This document shows, piece by piece, positions 16,988 through 25,492 of a stretch of 64,000 bases of DNA (positions within the stretch are counted from its first letter, which is position 1; every line of letters starts with the position of its first letter). Made by a program: the position numbers and the translations under genes. Location: positions 552,749 to 616,748 of the forward strand of contig DLCG01000008.1 in the NCBI GenBank assembly GCA_002480495.1, given 5' to 3'. The notes below the pieces were generated by a model that saw only the letters and a list, made by a program, of their open reading frames with translations, did no database searches and was not told the origin of the DNA. Source of the DNA: Rhodobiaceae bacterium UBA7804 (GTDB lineage: Bacteria; Pseudomonadota; Alphaproteobacteria; Parvibaculales; Parvibaculaceae).

Positions 16988-18043
16988 TCAGGCGCGGCGG
17001 TACCAGTTCACACCCTTCTCGTCGCGGCTGACCGTGGCAAGGCCGCGGCCGATCAGGCAGTTCAGATGCGCGAGGCTCTCGCCCGTCGCCATGAAAAAGA
17101 CCTCAGGGCCGATCTTGCGCTTGAAGAGAGCGGGGAAAACGTCGATCGCCCGCTTCGGCTCGTCCAGCATGTCGAGGAGCTTCGACAAGCCATCTTCGTG
17201 GCCGTCGACAAGCTGCGTCAAACGCCCATGAAGCCCGTAGAAGGGTTCGTTATGCGCGGGAAGGACGAGGACGTCGCCCGGCAGGTTCGCGCGGATGCGC
17301 TTGCAGCTCTCGATCCAGTCCTCAAGCGGGTTTTCGTAGGCTTCTGTCGGATGAAGGCTGACATTCGACGAGATGCGCGGCAGCACCTGGTCGCCCGAAA
17401 TCAGAATCCTGTCTTCCTCGCAATAGAGGCAGACATGTTCCGGCGCATGGCCAGAGCCCACGACGACGCGCCATCTACGCCCGCCAATGGTCAATTCGTC
17501 GCCTTCACGCAGGCGGCGGAAAATATCGGGCAGACGCGAGACGCGCTCACCGAAATTGCCGAAGCGCTTGCGATAGCTCTCAAGGCCGCGCTCGCTGAAC
17601 CCTGCCGCGCGGTAGAAATCCAGCGCTTCCTGCGGCGCGTCCCGGCCGGTATCGAGCACAAGATTTCGGCACATGAGGAAATCGGTGCGCGACATGCGCA
17701 GCTCGATGCCCCATTTGCGCGTGAACCAGCCTGCAAGGCCGACATGATCGGGATGGAGATGGGTGACGATGAGGCCCGTCACCGGCTTGCCCTCGAGGCC
17801 GGTCTGAAAGACCTGCCGCCATAGCGCCTTCACCTCATCGGAGGCGACGCCGGTATCGACCACGGTCCAGCCGTCGCCATCTTCCAGGAGCCAGAGGTTG
17901 ATGTGGTCGAGCTGAAAGGGGAGCGGCATGCGCACCCAATGGATGCCGGGCGCAACTTCCATCATTTCCGCAGGCTCCGGCACCCGGTCGAATGGATAGG
18001 CAAGACCGGTGCTTTCAATCGGGGCTTGGGAAATATCGGACAT
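16988..18043 (-). CDS. MBL-fold metallo-hydrolase
   Basis: A 351-residue metallo-beta-lactamase-fold protein. The binuclear metal motif is THLHPDHVGLAGWF (HxHxDH), with the histidine of GSGHAPEHVCLY and the Asp of ILISGDQVLP following in order. Length and the extra C-terminal helical part (LVDGHEDGLSKLLDML, EVFFMATGESLAHLNCLI) resemble the LACTB2/MBLAC-like hydrolase group, not a beta-lactamase. The substrate could be a thioester or other ester; this is open. It precedes the HDAC gene by 31 bases and may belong to the same transcript. Confidence 0.87.
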   Translation of the reverse strand: MSDISQAPIESTGLAYPFDRVPEPAEMMEVAPGIHWVRMPLPFQLDHINLWLLEDGDGWTVVDTGVASDEVKALWRQVFQTGLEGKPVTGLIVTHLHPDHVGLAGWFTRKWGIELRMSRTDFLMCRNLVLDTGRDAPQEALDFYRAAGFSERGLESYRKRFGNFGERVSRLPDIFRRLREGDELTIGGRRWRVVVGSGHAPEHVCLYCEEDRILISGDQVLPRISSNVSLHPTEAYENPLEDWIESCKRIRANLPGDVLVLPAHNEPFYGLHGRLTQLVDGHEDGLSKLLDMLDEPKRAIDVFPALFKRKIGPEVFFMATGESLAHLNCLIGRGLATVSRDEKGVNWYRRA

Positions 18044-18164
18044 TTGAACTCTCGAAACGGGCCGCCCGAAGGAGGCAGATCACCCGTTCGTGATAGGCGC
18101 AGGGCGAAGCGAGGTCAAACCGGCCTTTCTGCATGCCTGCCGGACGCTGCGGAAAGCAGTGCCT

Positions 18165-19934
18165 TCACCCTGCGAACAAGGCGGAATCGCGGGTCAGGAG
18201 GCTCTCCGCACCCGCCGTCGCCGGACCAAGAAGCCCGCGAGCGGAAGGCAGGATATTCGCCGCGTAGAACTGCGCGATTTCGCGGTGCGCGGCCGCGCCG
18301 CCCTGCAACGCGGCGCGCGCGAGGAAATGCCCGCCTGCCGCCGTGCCGAAGAGGCGGAGATAGGGCGATGCACCGGCAAGGCAATCGTTTGGCGAAGCCT
18401 TCAAATTGGCGAGCATGTAGTCCGTCGCCTTGTCCAGCGCGTCGAGCGCATCGTCGAGCGCGGCGCCAATGCCGGTCAACACCTTGTCGTTCGAGGAACG
18501 AGCGCCCTTCGCCGTGTCCCGCATTTCCGCGATGAAAGAGCGCGCGACATCGCCATTGCCGAGAGGGAGCTTGCGAGTCACAAGGTCGATCGCCTGGATG
18601 CCGTTCGTGCCTTCATAGATCGGCAGGATGCGCGCATCGCGCAGGAATTGCGCCGCGCCCGTTTCCTCGATGAAGCCCATGCCGCCATGAATCTGCACGC
18701 CGATAGAGGCGACTTCGACACCGATATCGGTGGAAAAGGATTTCGCTATGGGCGTGAGAAGGTCGGCCCGCGCCTGTGCGGCGCTTCTCTTATCCCCGCT
18801 GTCTCCCGCATGTGCAGAATCGATCGCGACGGCGGTTGCGTAGCAGATCGCGCGCGATGCATCCGTCAGCGATTTCATTGTGAGGAGCATACGGCGGATA
18901 TCGGGATGTTCGATGATGGGCGCCATTTCACCGGGCGGAAGGTCCGATCCTGCGGGGCGGCCCTGCTTGCGCTCCTTCGCGTAGTTCAGCGCATGCTGAT
19001 ACGCGGCTTCGGCAATGGCGACGCCCTGCGTGCCGACGAGGAGACGCGCATTGTTCATCATCGTGAACATGCAGGCGAGGCCGCGGTTTTCCTCGCCGAT
19101 GAGCCAGCCGATAGCGCCTTCCTTTTCGCCATAGGACATGACGCAGGTGGGGCTGCCATGAATGCCGAGCTTTTCCTCGAGGCCGATGCAGAAGGCATCG
19201 TTGCGGGCGCCGAGAGAACCATCCTCCTCGACAAGAAATTTGGGCACGAGGAAGAGCGAGATGCCCTTCGTGCCCGCCGGCGCATCGGGGAGGCGCGCGA
19301 GCACGAGATGGACGATGTTCTCCGCCATGTCGTGATCGCCATAGGTGATGTAGATCTTGGTGCCGGTGATGCGGTAAGTGCCATCGCCCTGCGGAACGGC
19401 CTTCGCTTTCAACGCGTTGAGGTCGGAGCCCGCCTGCGGCTCCGTGAGGTTCATGGTGCCGGTCCATTCGCCCGAAATGAGCTTCGGCAGGTAGCGGTCC
19501 TTGAGCTCAGGGGCGCCATGCGCCGTCAGCGCCTCGATAGCGCCCTGGGAGAGGATCGGGCAGAGGCCGAAGGACATGCAGGCGGCGTTCCACATTTCCT
19601 GCATGGCGACCGCAAGCGCCGTGGGGAGGCCCTGACCGCCGAAATCGGGCGTCGCGGCGAGGCTGCCCCAACCGCCCTCGACCCATTTGCGATAGGCATC
19701 GGCGAAGCCGGAAGGCACCGAAACGCCGTCCTTTCCGAGTTTCGCGCCTTCGGCATCGCCCGAACGGTTCAACGGTGCGAGCACTTCCGCCGCAAGCTTC
19801 GCACCCTCCTCCATCACGGATTCGACCAGGTCCGGCGAGAGGTCCGCAAAGGGGCCCGAGCCCATCAGGCCTTCAAGTCCCGCGACCTCATTCAGCGTGT
19901 AAGCCATGTCGCGAACGGGCGGACGATATGTCAT
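18165..19934 (-). CDS. Acyl-CoA dehydrogenase (DmdC-like, long form)
   Basis: A 589-residue flavoprotein, longer than the classical 380-residue enzymes and like the DmdC/FadE-type long forms with an N-terminal MTYRPPVRDMAYTLNEVAG segment. The FAD/substrate block MNLTEPQAGSDLNAL and the RITGTKIYITYGDHD segment are clear. The C-terminal QIHGGMGFIEETGAAQFLRDARILPIYEGTNGIQAIDLV is typical, and the catalytic base is probably the Glu of YEGTNG. It dehydrogenates an acyl-CoA at the alpha-beta bond and passes electrons to ETF. Known DmdC enzymes act on 3-methylmercaptopropionyl-CoA; the true chain here is undetermined. The start ATG at 19934 is chosen because the reading frame further upstream overlaps tsaC and is not protein-like. 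Confidence 0.9.
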   Translation of the reverse strand: MTYRPPVRDMAYTLNEVAGLEGLMGSGPFADLSPDLVESVMEEGAKLAAEVLAPLNRSGDAEGAKLGKDGVSVPSGFADAYRKWVEGGWGSLAATPDFGGQGLPTALAVAMQEMWNAACMSFGLCPILSQGAIEALTAHGAPELKDRYLPKLISGEWTGTMNLTEPQAGSDLNALKAKAVPQGDGTYRITGTKIYITYGDHDMAENIVHLVLARLPDAPAGTKGISLFLVPKFLVEEDGSLGARNDAFCIGLEEKLGIHGSPTCVMSYGEKEGAIGWLIGEENRGLACMFTMMNNARLLVGTQGVAIAEAAYQHALNYAKERKQGRPAGSDLPPGEMAPIIEHPDIRRMLLTMKSLTDASRAICYATAVAIDSAHAGDSGDKRSAAQARADLLTPIAKSFSTDIGVEVASIGVQIHGGMGFIEETGAAQFLRDARILPIYEGTNGIQAIDLVTRKLPLGNGDVARSFIAEMRDTAKGARSSNDKVLTGIGAALDDALDALDKATDYMLANLKASPNDCLAGASPYLRLFGTAAGGHFLARAALQGGAAAHREIAQFYAANILPSARGLLGPATAGAESLLTRDSALFAG

Positions 19935-20030
19935 GAACACTCCTGAAACCTGGAAGAGGCGGGAAAGGGCTCGTTTCCGGCCTTTTACTGTATTCTCCCG
20001 CCCCTGTGTACCGAGCGAAGGAAGGGTATT

Positions 20031-21011
20031 TTGGCGCAGTGCCTCAAAGCGACGGCGGAAGCAATCGAACGGGCGGGCAAGACCATCCGGGAAGGGCGGC
20101 TTGTCGGCTTTCCGACCGAGACCGTTTATGGACTCGGAGCCGACGCCACAAATGATAGGGCGGTCGCGAGCATTTTCGAGGCGAAGGGACGGCCCCGCTT
20201 CAACCCGCTGATCGTGCATGTGGCGAGCTTCGAAGAAGCCGAAAAACACTGTGTTTTCAACGCTGAAGCGGAAAAGCTCGCGAAAGCCTTCTGGCCGGGC
20301 GGCGTGACGCTGGTGCTGCCGCGAAGGGCAGAAACGCCGCTTTCGCTGCTGGTGAGCGCGGGGCTCGACACGGTGGCGATCCGCGTACCCGCACATGAGA
20401 CGGCGCGCGCCCTCATCGAGGCGGCGAAACGGCCTCTCGCCGCGCCCTCGGCGAACCCTTCCGGCAAGGTGAGCCCGACCACGGCAGCGCATGTGATGGA
20501 GGGGCTTGGGGAAGCGCCGGAGCTTGCCTTGGTGCTCGACGGGGGCGCCTGCCCGCTCGGGCTCGAATCCACGGTGATCGGATTTCCTCAAGGCGCGCCG
20601 ACACTTCTGAGGCCCGGCGCGGTGGCGCGGGAAGAAATAGAGAAGGTACTGGGCAAGAAGCTCATGGATGCCGACGCGGCGAGCGGCGAGGAGGGACGCG
20701 CCTCGCCGGGCCAGCTCGAGAGCCATTATGCGCCGGGCTCGCCGATCAGGCTCGATGCCCGCGAGGTGGCGGAAGACGAGGTGCTGCTCGCCTTCGGCCC
20801 CGACGCGCCGGAGGCAAGAACCTCAATGAATCTCTCGCCTTCGGGCGACCTCAGGGAAGCGGCGGCGAACCTCTTCGCGATGCTGCGCGCAATCGACGCG
20901 GAGGCAGAGGGCCGGCGCATCGCCGTCATGCCGATCCCCATGACGGGGCTCGGCGAGGCGATCAACGACAGGCTGAAAAGAGCTGCTGCTCCAAGAGAAT
21001 CAAAGAGTTAG
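20031..21011 (+). CDS. L-threonylcarbamoyladenylate synthase, Sua5 type
   Basis: A 326-residue protein with an N-terminal YrdC domain (residues about 8-185) and a C-terminal Sua5 domain. Signatures are GGLVGFPTETVYGLGADA (written in part: FPTETVYGLGADA), KGRPRFNPLIVH, SANPSGKVSPTTAAHV and the STVIGF segment. It makes threonylcarbamoyl-AMP from threonine, bicarbonate and ATP for the t6A37 modification of tRNAs. Start is TTG at 20031, with GAAGGG five bases before it. Its stop overlaps the stop of the convergent VOC gene by four bases. Confidence 0.92.
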   Translation: MAQCLKATAEAIERAGKTIREGRLVGFPTETVYGLGADATNDRAVASIFEAKGRPRFNPLIVHVASFEEAEKHCVFNAEAEKLAKAFWPGGVTLVLPRRAETPLSLLVSAGLDTVAIRVPAHETARALIEAAKRPLAAPSANPSGKVSPTTAAHVMEGLGEAPELALVLDGGACPLGLESTVIGFPQGAPTLLRPGAVAREEIEKVLGKKLMDADAASGEEGRASPGQLESHYAPGSPIRLDAREVAEDEVLLAFGPDAPEARTSMNLSPSGDLREAAANLFAMLRAIDAEAEGRRIAVMPIPMTGLGEAINDRLKRAAAPRESKS

Positions 21012-21877
21012 AGAGGCCCGACGAGGATCGTCGGGATGCCGTTCGTCGGCGGCTTGATGGTGGCGACGGCGGTGCCTTCCTTCCGGCCTGGCTTTACCTC
21101 CGACACATCGCGGCCGGCGGCGGCGAGACGGTCACGAACCGCGCCGACATTCTCCGCCTTCCAGGCAAGTCCCCAGAAATGTTCGGCTTTCGGTGCCTTT
21201 GCCTTGTCGAGCGGCTCGACCACCTCGATGGTGAGGCCGCCGACACGGAAGAAAAGCTGACGGACGCCCCATTCGGGCTTGGTGTGATCGAGGGCGAGAC
21301 GGATGCCGAGCTTGTCCCCGAAAAGCGCCCTGCAGCCTTCAGCATCGGGGGTCATCACCACGACATGATCGCAGGCGGAGACGGCCTCCGCCTCCCGCAC
21401 ACCTTCGGACAGGGGCGCGGGCGGCAGCGCATCCGCAGGGCTAAGATGTTGAATTCCCAGCATGAAAAGGCCGCGGACTTCATCCTTCGGCATGGCGATG
21501 GTGCGCCACTCGCGGATGGCGCCCGTGATCTCGTCTCGGCCCTTGCCGTCCACGGGATCGCCGGACTTGAGGCCCCGCGCGCGGAAGGCGGCGGTGGCGG
21601 CAGCGGCATCGTCGACGCCAAGCACGATGCCGTAAAGGCCTTCGCCCTTCTCATCGAGATGGGCTTTCAGCGCGTCGGCATTCGCGCCCTCGGCGACCGG
21701 CGCGTAGAGCTCCACATAGGTATTTGCGAGGCGGTACAAGACGTTACCGGTGCCGACGCCGGGATGGACACCCTTCCAGGAGGGATCGCGGCCGAAGATC
21801 GCCGTATAGTTCTTCTCCGCTTCCTTGAGGTCGCGGACGGCGATGATGATGTGGTCGACGCTCGTTACTTCAGTCAT
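21008..21877 (-). CDS. VOC-family (glyoxalase-like) protein, two-module
   Basis: A 289-residue protein with two vicinal-oxygen-chelate modules, the first starting VDHIIIAVRDLKEAEKNYTAIFG, the second CDHVVVMTPDAEGCRALFGDKLGI. The His of VDH and the Glu of TYVELYAP could be metal ligands in the first module, and CDH with TIEVVEP in the second. The family contains glyoxalases, dioxygenases and 4-hydroxyphenylpyruvate-type enzymes; function is not assigned. The ATG at 21877 is chosen over an upstream Met because it begins directly before the first beta strand. Confidence 0.8.
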   Translation of the reverse strand: MTEVTSVDHIIIAVRDLKEAEKNYTAIFGRDPSWKGVHPGVGTGNVLYRLANTYVELYAPVAEGANADALKAHLDEKGEGLYGIVLGVDDAAAATAAFRARGLKSGDPVDGKGRDEITGAIREWRTIAMPKDEVRGLFMLGIQHLSPADALPPAPLSEGVREAEAVSACDHVVVMTPDAEGCRALFGDKLGIRLALDHTKPEWGVRQLFFRVGGLTIEVVEPLDKAKAPKAEHFWGLAWKAENVGAVRDRLAAAGRDVSEVKPGRKEGTAVATIKPPTNGIPTILVGPL

Positions 21878-22183
21878 TTGCGATAGTCCATTTGAGGGCT
21901 TTTCCGGCATTCGGGGGCGGCACTCTAGGGGCAAACCGGGAAGGCCGCCAGATGGGGTCAAGCAACGGGTTTTGCGCCGGATTTATGCCCGGGAGCGGGG
22001 ATAAACAGGGGGTCACCGTCATCGAAACGTCATGATAACGTCACAAAGGGCTCTTCCATTCATTCGTATACGGATGAAAAAAGAAATAGTCCCCGGTTTT
22101 GCCCCCCACGCCCCCCGCTTTCACGCGGGCGGCACATTTGCTTAGATCGCCCCTCACCGCCCAATGCCAAGAAGGCGAAACCC
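21878..22183. other. 306-bp divergent intergenic region holding a Pho-box-like array
   Basis: This gap separates the minus-strand VOC gene from the plus-strand serine hydrolase. It contains no protein-like reading frame. The only clear structure is the three-unit 11-bp-period repeat at 22016-22044, followed by an AT-rich stretch with GTATAC (22066-22071) and GATGAAAAAAG. The hydrolase promoter is probably here; I cannot place -35 and -10 elements securely. Confidence 0.5.
22016..22044 (+). promoter_or_regulatory. Pho-box-like triple direct repeat upstream of the serine hydrolase
   Basis: Three 7-mers CCGTCAT, ACGTCAT and ACGTCAC begin at 22016, 22027 and 22038, an exact 11-base period with 4-base spacers CGAA and GATA. 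The array matches the one at 5679-5707 (minus strand) almost unit for unit. It points toward the serine hydrolase gene, whose ATG lies 140 bases downstream. Members of the PhoB/OmpR regulator family bind such tandem repeats; the regulator here is inferred, not shown. Confidence 0.55.
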
Positions 22184-23554
22184 ATGTCCCTCTCCGCTGC
22201 CCGCCTCCGCACCATCTTCGACGAGCTCAGCCGTCAATATGGCGTGCCGGGAGCCGCCATTGCCGTGTGGGCGGGCGGCGAACTGAAAGAGGCGGCGGCG
22301 GGCGTCTGCAATATCGAAACGAAGGTGCCTGTGACGGCGGACACGCTGTTCCAGATCGGCTCGATCACCAAGCTCTATACGACGGCGCTCTGCCTGCAGC
22401 TTGTGGAGGAAGGGAAGCTAGACCTCGACAAGCCGGTGCGGGACGTTATCCCCGATTTCGCGGTGGCGGACGAAGAGGTGGCGGCCCGGGTGACGCTTCG
22501 CCACCTGCTCAATCACACGAGCGGCATCGACGGCGACTTCTTCAAGGATGCGGGGCGCGGCGAGGACCGGATCGAGAAATATGTCCGCCTGCTGAAGGAT
22601 GTGAAGCAGATCCACCCGCTGGGGCAGATGTTCTCCTATTGCAATGCGGGCTTCGTGGTCGCGGGCCGCATGATCGAGCTGGCGACGGGCAAGACATGGG
22701 ACAAGGCGGTGCGCGAGCGGATCGCGAAGCCGCTCGGCACGCCCTCCTTCTCGACGCTGCCGGAACAGGCGATGCGGCACCAGACGGCAATCGGCCATGT
22801 GGGACAGCCCGGCGCGCTCGCCGTCACGCCCATTGCCTATCTCGCGCAGTCGAACGCGCCGGCAGGCTCCATGCCGATGGCCCGTGCAAGCGACGTGATC
22901 GCCTTCGCGCGAATGATGATGAATGACGGTGTGGCGGCGAACGGAACGCCGGTCCTCGCCGCCGACAGCGTTCACCAGATGCATCTGCGGACCGTGACCT
23001 GCCCGCCGCAGATGAATATCGACGCCATCGGGCTCGGCAGCTTCCTCTGGGACTGGAACGGCGACGGGCATTATGAGGTGTTCGGCCATGACGGCTCGAC
23101 GATCGGGCAGGCGGCCTGGCTGCGCTATCACACGGAGAGCGAGACGGCGGTGGCGCTGCTGACGAATGGGGGCAACGGCAAGGGGCTCGCCGACGAAATG
23201 CTGGCGGCGATCTTCTCGGACGCCGCGGGCATCCAGCCGCCGGAACCGCCCGCCCCAGCCCGCGAGGGCATGCCGGAGGTTTCGCGGTTCACCGGCACCT
23301 ATGGCAAGGCGAGCGGCACGGTCGAGGTTTCAGTGAAGGAAGGCGGGCTTGTCGCGCTTCACCGCGCCGCGCCGGACTTCGCGGCGCTGCAGGGGACATA
23401 TGCCGTCGAACTCAAGCCCGTTACCGAGACGCTTTTTGTGGGCACCATGCCGGGATATACGCGGCCCGCGACCTATCACTTCCTCGAGGCGGACGATCAA
23501 GGCCGCGCGCTTTATCTCCATACGGGCGCGCGGGCGCATCGGCGGGTGGAGTGA
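22184..23554 (+). CDS. Serine hydrolase of the beta-lactamase class C / esterase family
   Basis: A 456-residue protein without a clear signal peptide. The catalytic SxxK is visible as SITK in FQIGSITKLYTTAL near residue 67 and the second motif as YCN in FSYCNAGFVVAGRMIE near residue 155. FGHDGSTIGQAAW supplies the third-strand HDG, in place of the KTG of true beta-lactamases. A C-terminal beta domain (after residue 360) follows, as in many esterase/peptidase relatives. Likely roles are ester or D-amino-peptide hydrolysis; beta-lactam resistance should not be assumed. The neighbouring Pho-box-like array suggests conditional expression. Confidence 0.85.
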   Translation: MSLSAARLRTIFDELSRQYGVPGAAIAVWAGGELKEAAAGVCNIETKVPVTADTLFQIGSITKLYTTALCLQLVEEGKLDLDKPVRDVIPDFAVADEEVAARVTLRHLLNHTSGIDGDFFKDAGRGEDRIEKYVRLLKDVKQIHPLGQMFSYCNAGFVVAGRMIELATGKTWDKAVRERIAKPLGTPSFSTLPEQAMRHQTAIGHVGQPGALAVTPIAYLAQSNAPAGSMPMARASDVIAFARMMMNDGVAANGTPVLAADSVHQMHLRTVTCPPQMNIDAIGLGSFLWDWNGDGHYEVFGHDGSTIGQAAWLRYHTESETAVALLTNGGNGKGLADEMLAAIFSDAAGIQPPEPPAPAREGMPEVSRFTGTYGKASGTVEVSVKEGGLVALHRAAPDFAALQGTYAVELKPVTETLFVGTMPGYTRPATYHFLEADDQGRALYLHTGARAHRRVE

Positions 23555-23598
23555 GGATACGGCGGGGATTTGCCTCTAACCGCGCCTAAAACAGAAGT

Positions 23599-23624
23599 GT
23601 CATCCCGGCGAAAGCCGGGACCCA
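23599..23624 (+). repeat. REP-like palindrome, left flank of the GIY-YIG gene
   Basis: Reads GTCATCCCGGCGAAAGCCGG followed by GACCCA; the core CCCGGC-GAAA-GCCGGG is a hairpin with a tetraloop. It is an exact inverted copy of 23937-23962 across all 26 bases. The GIY-YIG start codon is 19 bases to the right. Confidence 0.9.
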
Positions 23625-23642
23625 ATAGCGGCGCTGCAACCA

Positions 23643-23930
23643 ATGAGCTATTTCGTCTACATCCTCGCCAGCCGCAAGCATGGGACACTCTATGTGGGAG
23701 TGACGAACGATCTCGGCAGGCGCGTGGAGGACCATCGCAGCGGCACCGCATCCGGCTTCACGAAGAAATATCGTGTCCATATGCTCGTCTATGCGGAAAC
23801 TCATGATGATATAGAAGAAGCCATCAGGCGCGAGAAGGCGATCAAGGAATGGAAGTGCGCCTGGAAAGTGCAATTGATCGAGAAGGCAAATCCCGAGTGG
23901 AACGATTTGACCGAGTCTCTGAATCGATAG
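23643..23930 (+). CDS. GIY-YIG domain nuclease (YhbQ/UPF0213-like)
   Basis: A 95-residue single-domain protein. The GIY-YIG core is visible as the paired strands YFVYILAS (usual GIY position, here FVYIL) and GTLYVGVTNDLGRRVEDHR (the LYVGVTNDL strand with the catalytic Arg in RR). SGFTKKYRVHMLVYAETH and the metal-binding Glu in the helix EAIRREKAIKEWKCAWKVQLIEKANP follow. It is predicted to cut DNA, but single-domain members have no fixed biological role. The gene is tightly bounded by an inverted palindrome pair, unlike any other gene in the window. Confidence 0.9.
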   Translation: MSYFVYILASRKHGTLYVGVTNDLGRRVEDHRSGTASGFTKKYRVHMLVYAETHDDIEEAIRREKAIKEWKCAWKVQLIEKANPEWNDLTESLNR

Positions 23931-23936
23931 GCCAAT

Positions 23937-23962
23937 GGGTCCCGGCTTTCGCCGGGATGACA
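23937..23962 (-). repeat. REP-like palindrome, right flank of the GIY-YIG gene
   Basis: Reads TGGGTCCCGGCTTTCGCCGG followed by GATGAC, the exact reverse complement of the 23599-23624 copy. It begins six bases after the GIY-YIG stop codon and is followed by a T-rich stretch (TTGTTTTTTG), so it may also serve as that gene's terminator. Confidence 0.9.
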
Positions 23963-24033
23963 TTGTTTTTTGTAGCGGATGATTTGCTTTACATCGGTGG
24001 CACAAGAACCAGCCGCCAAATTGCGGCATTGCC

Positions 24034-25461
24034 ATGAAACCCACGCCCGAGACATTGCAGCGTTTGAAGGAGATCGTTGGCGAGAAGGGCTTTGTCGCCG
24101 ATGAGCGCGACATGGCGCCCTATCTCGTGGAACGGCGCGAGCTCTACAAGGGCCGCGCGGCAGCGGTGCTGCGCCCTGCCAACACGGAAGAAGTCTCCGC
24201 GATCATGAAACTCGCGCATGAGACGGGGCTCCATGTCGTGCCACAGGGCGGGAATACCGGGCTCGTCGGCGGACAGGTGCCCGATGCGACGGGCGAGGAA
24301 ATCGTGCTGTCGCTCGCACGCATGAAGCGGATACGCGCCGTCGACGCGGAGAACAATACGCTCACCGTCGATGCGGGCGTGACGCTCGCCGAAGCACAGG
24401 AAGCGGCGCGCGAAGCGGACCGTCTTTTCCCCTTGAGCCTTGCTTCCGAGGGCTCGTGCCAGATCGGCGGCAATCTCGCGACCAATGCAGGCGGCACGCA
24501 GGTGCTGCGCTACGGGAATGCGCGCGACCTCGTGCTCGGGCTCGAGGTGGTGCTGGCGAATGGCGACATCTGGAACGGGCTGACGGGACTCCGGAAGGAC
24601 AATACGGGCTACGACCTTCGCCATCTTTTCATGGGCTCGGAAGGAACGCTCGGCATCATCACAGGCGCGGTGCTGAAACTTTTCCCGCGGCCACGCGCCG
24701 TCTCAACCGCCTTTGCGGCCGTGCCGAGCGTGGAAGCGGCGGTGAAGCTGCTCCGCGTCGCGGACGGGCTATCGGGCGGGAACGTGACGACCTTCGAACT
24801 CGTGCCGCGCATCGGCGTCGAATTCGTGACGCGGCATCTCGAAGGGGCGAGCGATCCGCTTCCCGTTTTACCTTCCGGGCCATCGCCCTGGTATGTGCTG
24901 ATCGAGATGACGGCGGGAACGGAAACGGCGCGGCTCGATGAGACGATGGAAGCCGCACTCGCCGAAGGGCTCGAAACGGGACTCGTGAGCGATGCCGCCA
25001 TCGCGCAATCGGAGACGCAGCGGGACGACTTCCGCCGCTTGCGCGAGAGCCTGTCCGATGTGCAGCGCGCGGAAGGCGGGAGCATCAAGCATGATGTTTC
25101 CGTGCCGGTGTCGCGCATGGCGGAGTTCATCGCGCGGGCGACGAAGGCGGTGAGCGAGCGGCTGCCCGGCATTCGCCCCGTGCCCTTCGGCCATATCGGC
25201 GACGGGAATGTTCACTTCAACCTGAGCCAGCCGGTGGAGATGGACAAGGGCGAGTTCCTCGCGCTCTGGAGCGAGATGAACGGCATCGTGCACGGCATCG
25301 TGCGCGAGATGGGCGGCTCGATCAGCGCGGAGCACGGCGTCGGCCAGTTGAAGCGCGACGAAATCGCGGCGACGAAATCGCCGGTCGAGATCGGCATGAT
25401 GCGGGCGCTGAAGCAGGCGCTCGACCCGAAGGGGATACTCAATCCGGGGAAGGTGGTTTAG
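24034..25461 (+). CDS. FAD-linked 2-hydroxyacid dehydrogenase (GlcD/D2HGDH-like)
   Basis: A 475-residue flavoprotein of the VAO/FAD_binding_4 family. The N-terminal FAD domain shows VVPQGGNTGLVGGQVPD near residues 68-84 and GGNLATNAGGTQVLRYGNARDLVLGLEVVLANG further on. The FAD-oxidase C domain ends with FGHIGDGNVHFN and GGSISAEHGVGQLKRDEI, where paired His residues bind metal in D-2-hydroxyglutarate dehydrogenase relatives. Probable reaction: oxidation of a D-2-hydroxyacid such as D-2-hydroxyglutarate, D-lactate or glycolate; the choice is open. It stands alone between two repeat clusters. Confidence 0.9.
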   Translation: MKPTPETLQRLKEIVGEKGFVADERDMAPYLVERRELYKGRAAAVLRPANTEEVSAIMKLAHETGLHVVPQGGNTGLVGGQVPDATGEEIVLSLARMKRIRAVDAENNTLTVDAGVTLAEAQEAAREADRLFPLSLASEGSCQIGGNLATNAGGTQVLRYGNARDLVLGLEVVLANGDIWNGLTGLRKDNTGYDLRHLFMGSEGTLGIITGAVLKLFPRPRAVSTAFAAVPSVEAAVKLLRVADGLSGGNVTTFELVPRIGVEFVTRHLEGASDPLPVLPSGPSPWYVLIEMTAGTETARLDETMEAALAEGLETGLVSDAAIAQSETQRDDFRRLRESLSDVQRAEGGSIKHDVSVPVSRMAEFIARATKAVSERLPGIRPVPFGHIGDGNVHFNLSQPVEMDKGEFLALWSEMNGIVHGIVREMGGSISAEHGVGQLKRDEIAATKSPVEIGMMRALKQALDPKGILNPGKVV

Positions 25462-25492
25462 AGGGGAGTGTTCCTCCCCTGCTCTCTTTCAA

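Larger units (their letters stand above)
23599..23962 (+). mobile_element. Candidate unit: GIY-YIG gene bounded by inverted REP-like palindromes
   Basis: A 364-bp unit consists of a perfect 26-bp inverted repeat at both ends (23599-23624 and 23937-23962) and one small nuclease gene that fills the space between them, 18 bases from the left repeat and 6 bases from the right. The same palindrome appears as an empty inverted pair at 2090-2176 and singly at 25633-25660. No target-site duplication is obvious next to the ends. That the gene and the repeats form a functional or mobile unit is inference, by analogy with REP-associated tyrosine transposases. Confidence 0.4.

Noticed and set aside
19935..20726. 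An N-terminal extension of the acyl-CoA dehydrogenase frame by 264 codons.
   Set aside because: It lies antisense to tsaC and is Arg-rich without a fold; the family N-terminus MTYRPPVRDMAYTLNEVAG starts exactly at 19934.
22016..22044. Interpretation of the 11-bp-period repeats as a CRISPR array.
   Set aside because: Units of 7 bases with 4-base spacers are far too short and there are no cas genes in the window.
22184..23554. Annotation as a class C beta-lactamase resistance gene.
   Set aside because: It has SxxK and YCN rather than YxN plus KTG, lacks an obvious signal peptide and carries an extra C-terminal domain; esterase/peptidase relatives fit better.
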